This document shows, piece after piece, positions 5,359-5,424 of a stretch of DNA of 5,424 nt. A program made the translations under genes and the position numbers. Origin of the DNA: Firmicutes bacterium HGW-Firmicutes-10 (lineage in GTDB: Bacteria > Bacillota_I > Bacilli_A > Erysipelotrichales > Erysipelotrichaceae); NCBI GenBank assembly GCA_002841605.1, contig PHAF01000130.1:1-5424 (forward strand), read 5' to 3'. The notes beneath the pieces are model-generated. The model saw nothing but the letters and a program-made list of their open reading frames with translations, searched no databases and had not been told where the DNA came from. Position 1 is the first letter of the stretch. Each line of letters opens with the position of its first letter.

Positions 5359-5424
5359 TTATGCCTTGATTGCTTTGATGAACCAAAGGTTCTTTTGGTA
5401 TCCAGCCACAAATCCTTCAAAAGC
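5359..5424 (-). CDS. C-terminal fragment of a convergent gene, possibly a class I methyltransferase
   Basis: Reading leftwards from the window edge there is one open frame of 21 codons ending in TAA at 5361-5359: AFEGFVAGYQKNLWFIKAIKA. The stop lies just before the shared terminator, as expected of a real gene end, and the other two minus-strand frames give no such fit. The pattern 'GF....YQ..LWFI.AIK' resembles the last two strands of class I SAM-dependent methyltransferases, but 21 residues are too few to be sure. The gene is cut by the window edge, not broken. Confidence 0.5.
   Translation of the reverse strand, partial: AFEGFVAGYQKNLWFIKAIKA

Overview
The window looks like chromosomal DNA from a low-to-moderate-GC Bacillota (Firmicutes). 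The evidence is strong purine-rich Shine-Dalgarno sites, sigma-A-like promoters with TGn extended -10 elements, short intrinsic terminators, a Sec-type lipoprotein with a classical lipobox, and a candidate CcpA operator (cre). The genetic code is the standard bacterial one: the carbamate kinase gene ends at its usual length on TGA, and tryptophans are read from TGG. The genus cannot be fixed from the sequence. There are no RNA genes, insertion sequences, CRISPR arrays or phage genes, and no gene-free stretch exceeds 300 bases.

Layout, left to right. (1) Positions 7-1502, minus strand: a two-gene unit. It begins with a lipoprotein carrying a sulfite-oxidase/MsrP-type molybdopterin-binding domain, followed after 11 bases by a nucleotidyltransferase-fold protein with a DUF4037-like helical C-terminus. 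An extended -10 promoter (about 1526-1534) lies just before the GTG start. (2) Positions 1578-2956, minus strand: arcC (carbamate kinase) and ndk (a divergent nucleoside diphosphate kinase). Their stop and start overlap as ATGA, and the unit ends in an intrinsic terminator at 1555-1578. A cre-like palindrome sits in the arcC leader. (3) Positions 3138-3983, minus strand: a multi-pass membrane protein of unknown function with its own promoter, a leader hairpin touching the ribosome binding site, and a terminator. (4) Positions 4203-5333, plus strand: a divergently transcribed membrane diguanylate cyclase (seven predicted transmembrane segments plus GGDEF) with an intact active site and product-inhibition site. 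(5) Positions 5359-5424, minus strand: the last 21 codons of a convergent gene, sharing a bidirectional terminator with the cyclase gene.

Functional reading. Carbamate kinase makes ATP from carbamoyl phosphate and ADP; NDK spreads that phosphate to other NDPs. Translational coupling of the two suggests a small fermentative energy module that may be under carbon control. The diguanylate cyclase points to c-di-GMP signalling. The molybdopterin-fold lipoprotein would sit on the outer face of the membrane; its electron partner and cofactor-synthesis genes are not in the window. Three starts given by the longest reading frames are too far upstream and were corrected from SD and promoter positions (arcC, the membrane protein, the cyclase).

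Nothing here is clearly a new defence or mobile system. The items most worth a second look are the arcC-ndk coupling, the NDK active-site insertion, the molybdopterin-fold lipoprotein without a Tat signal, and the hairpin before the membrane-protein gene.
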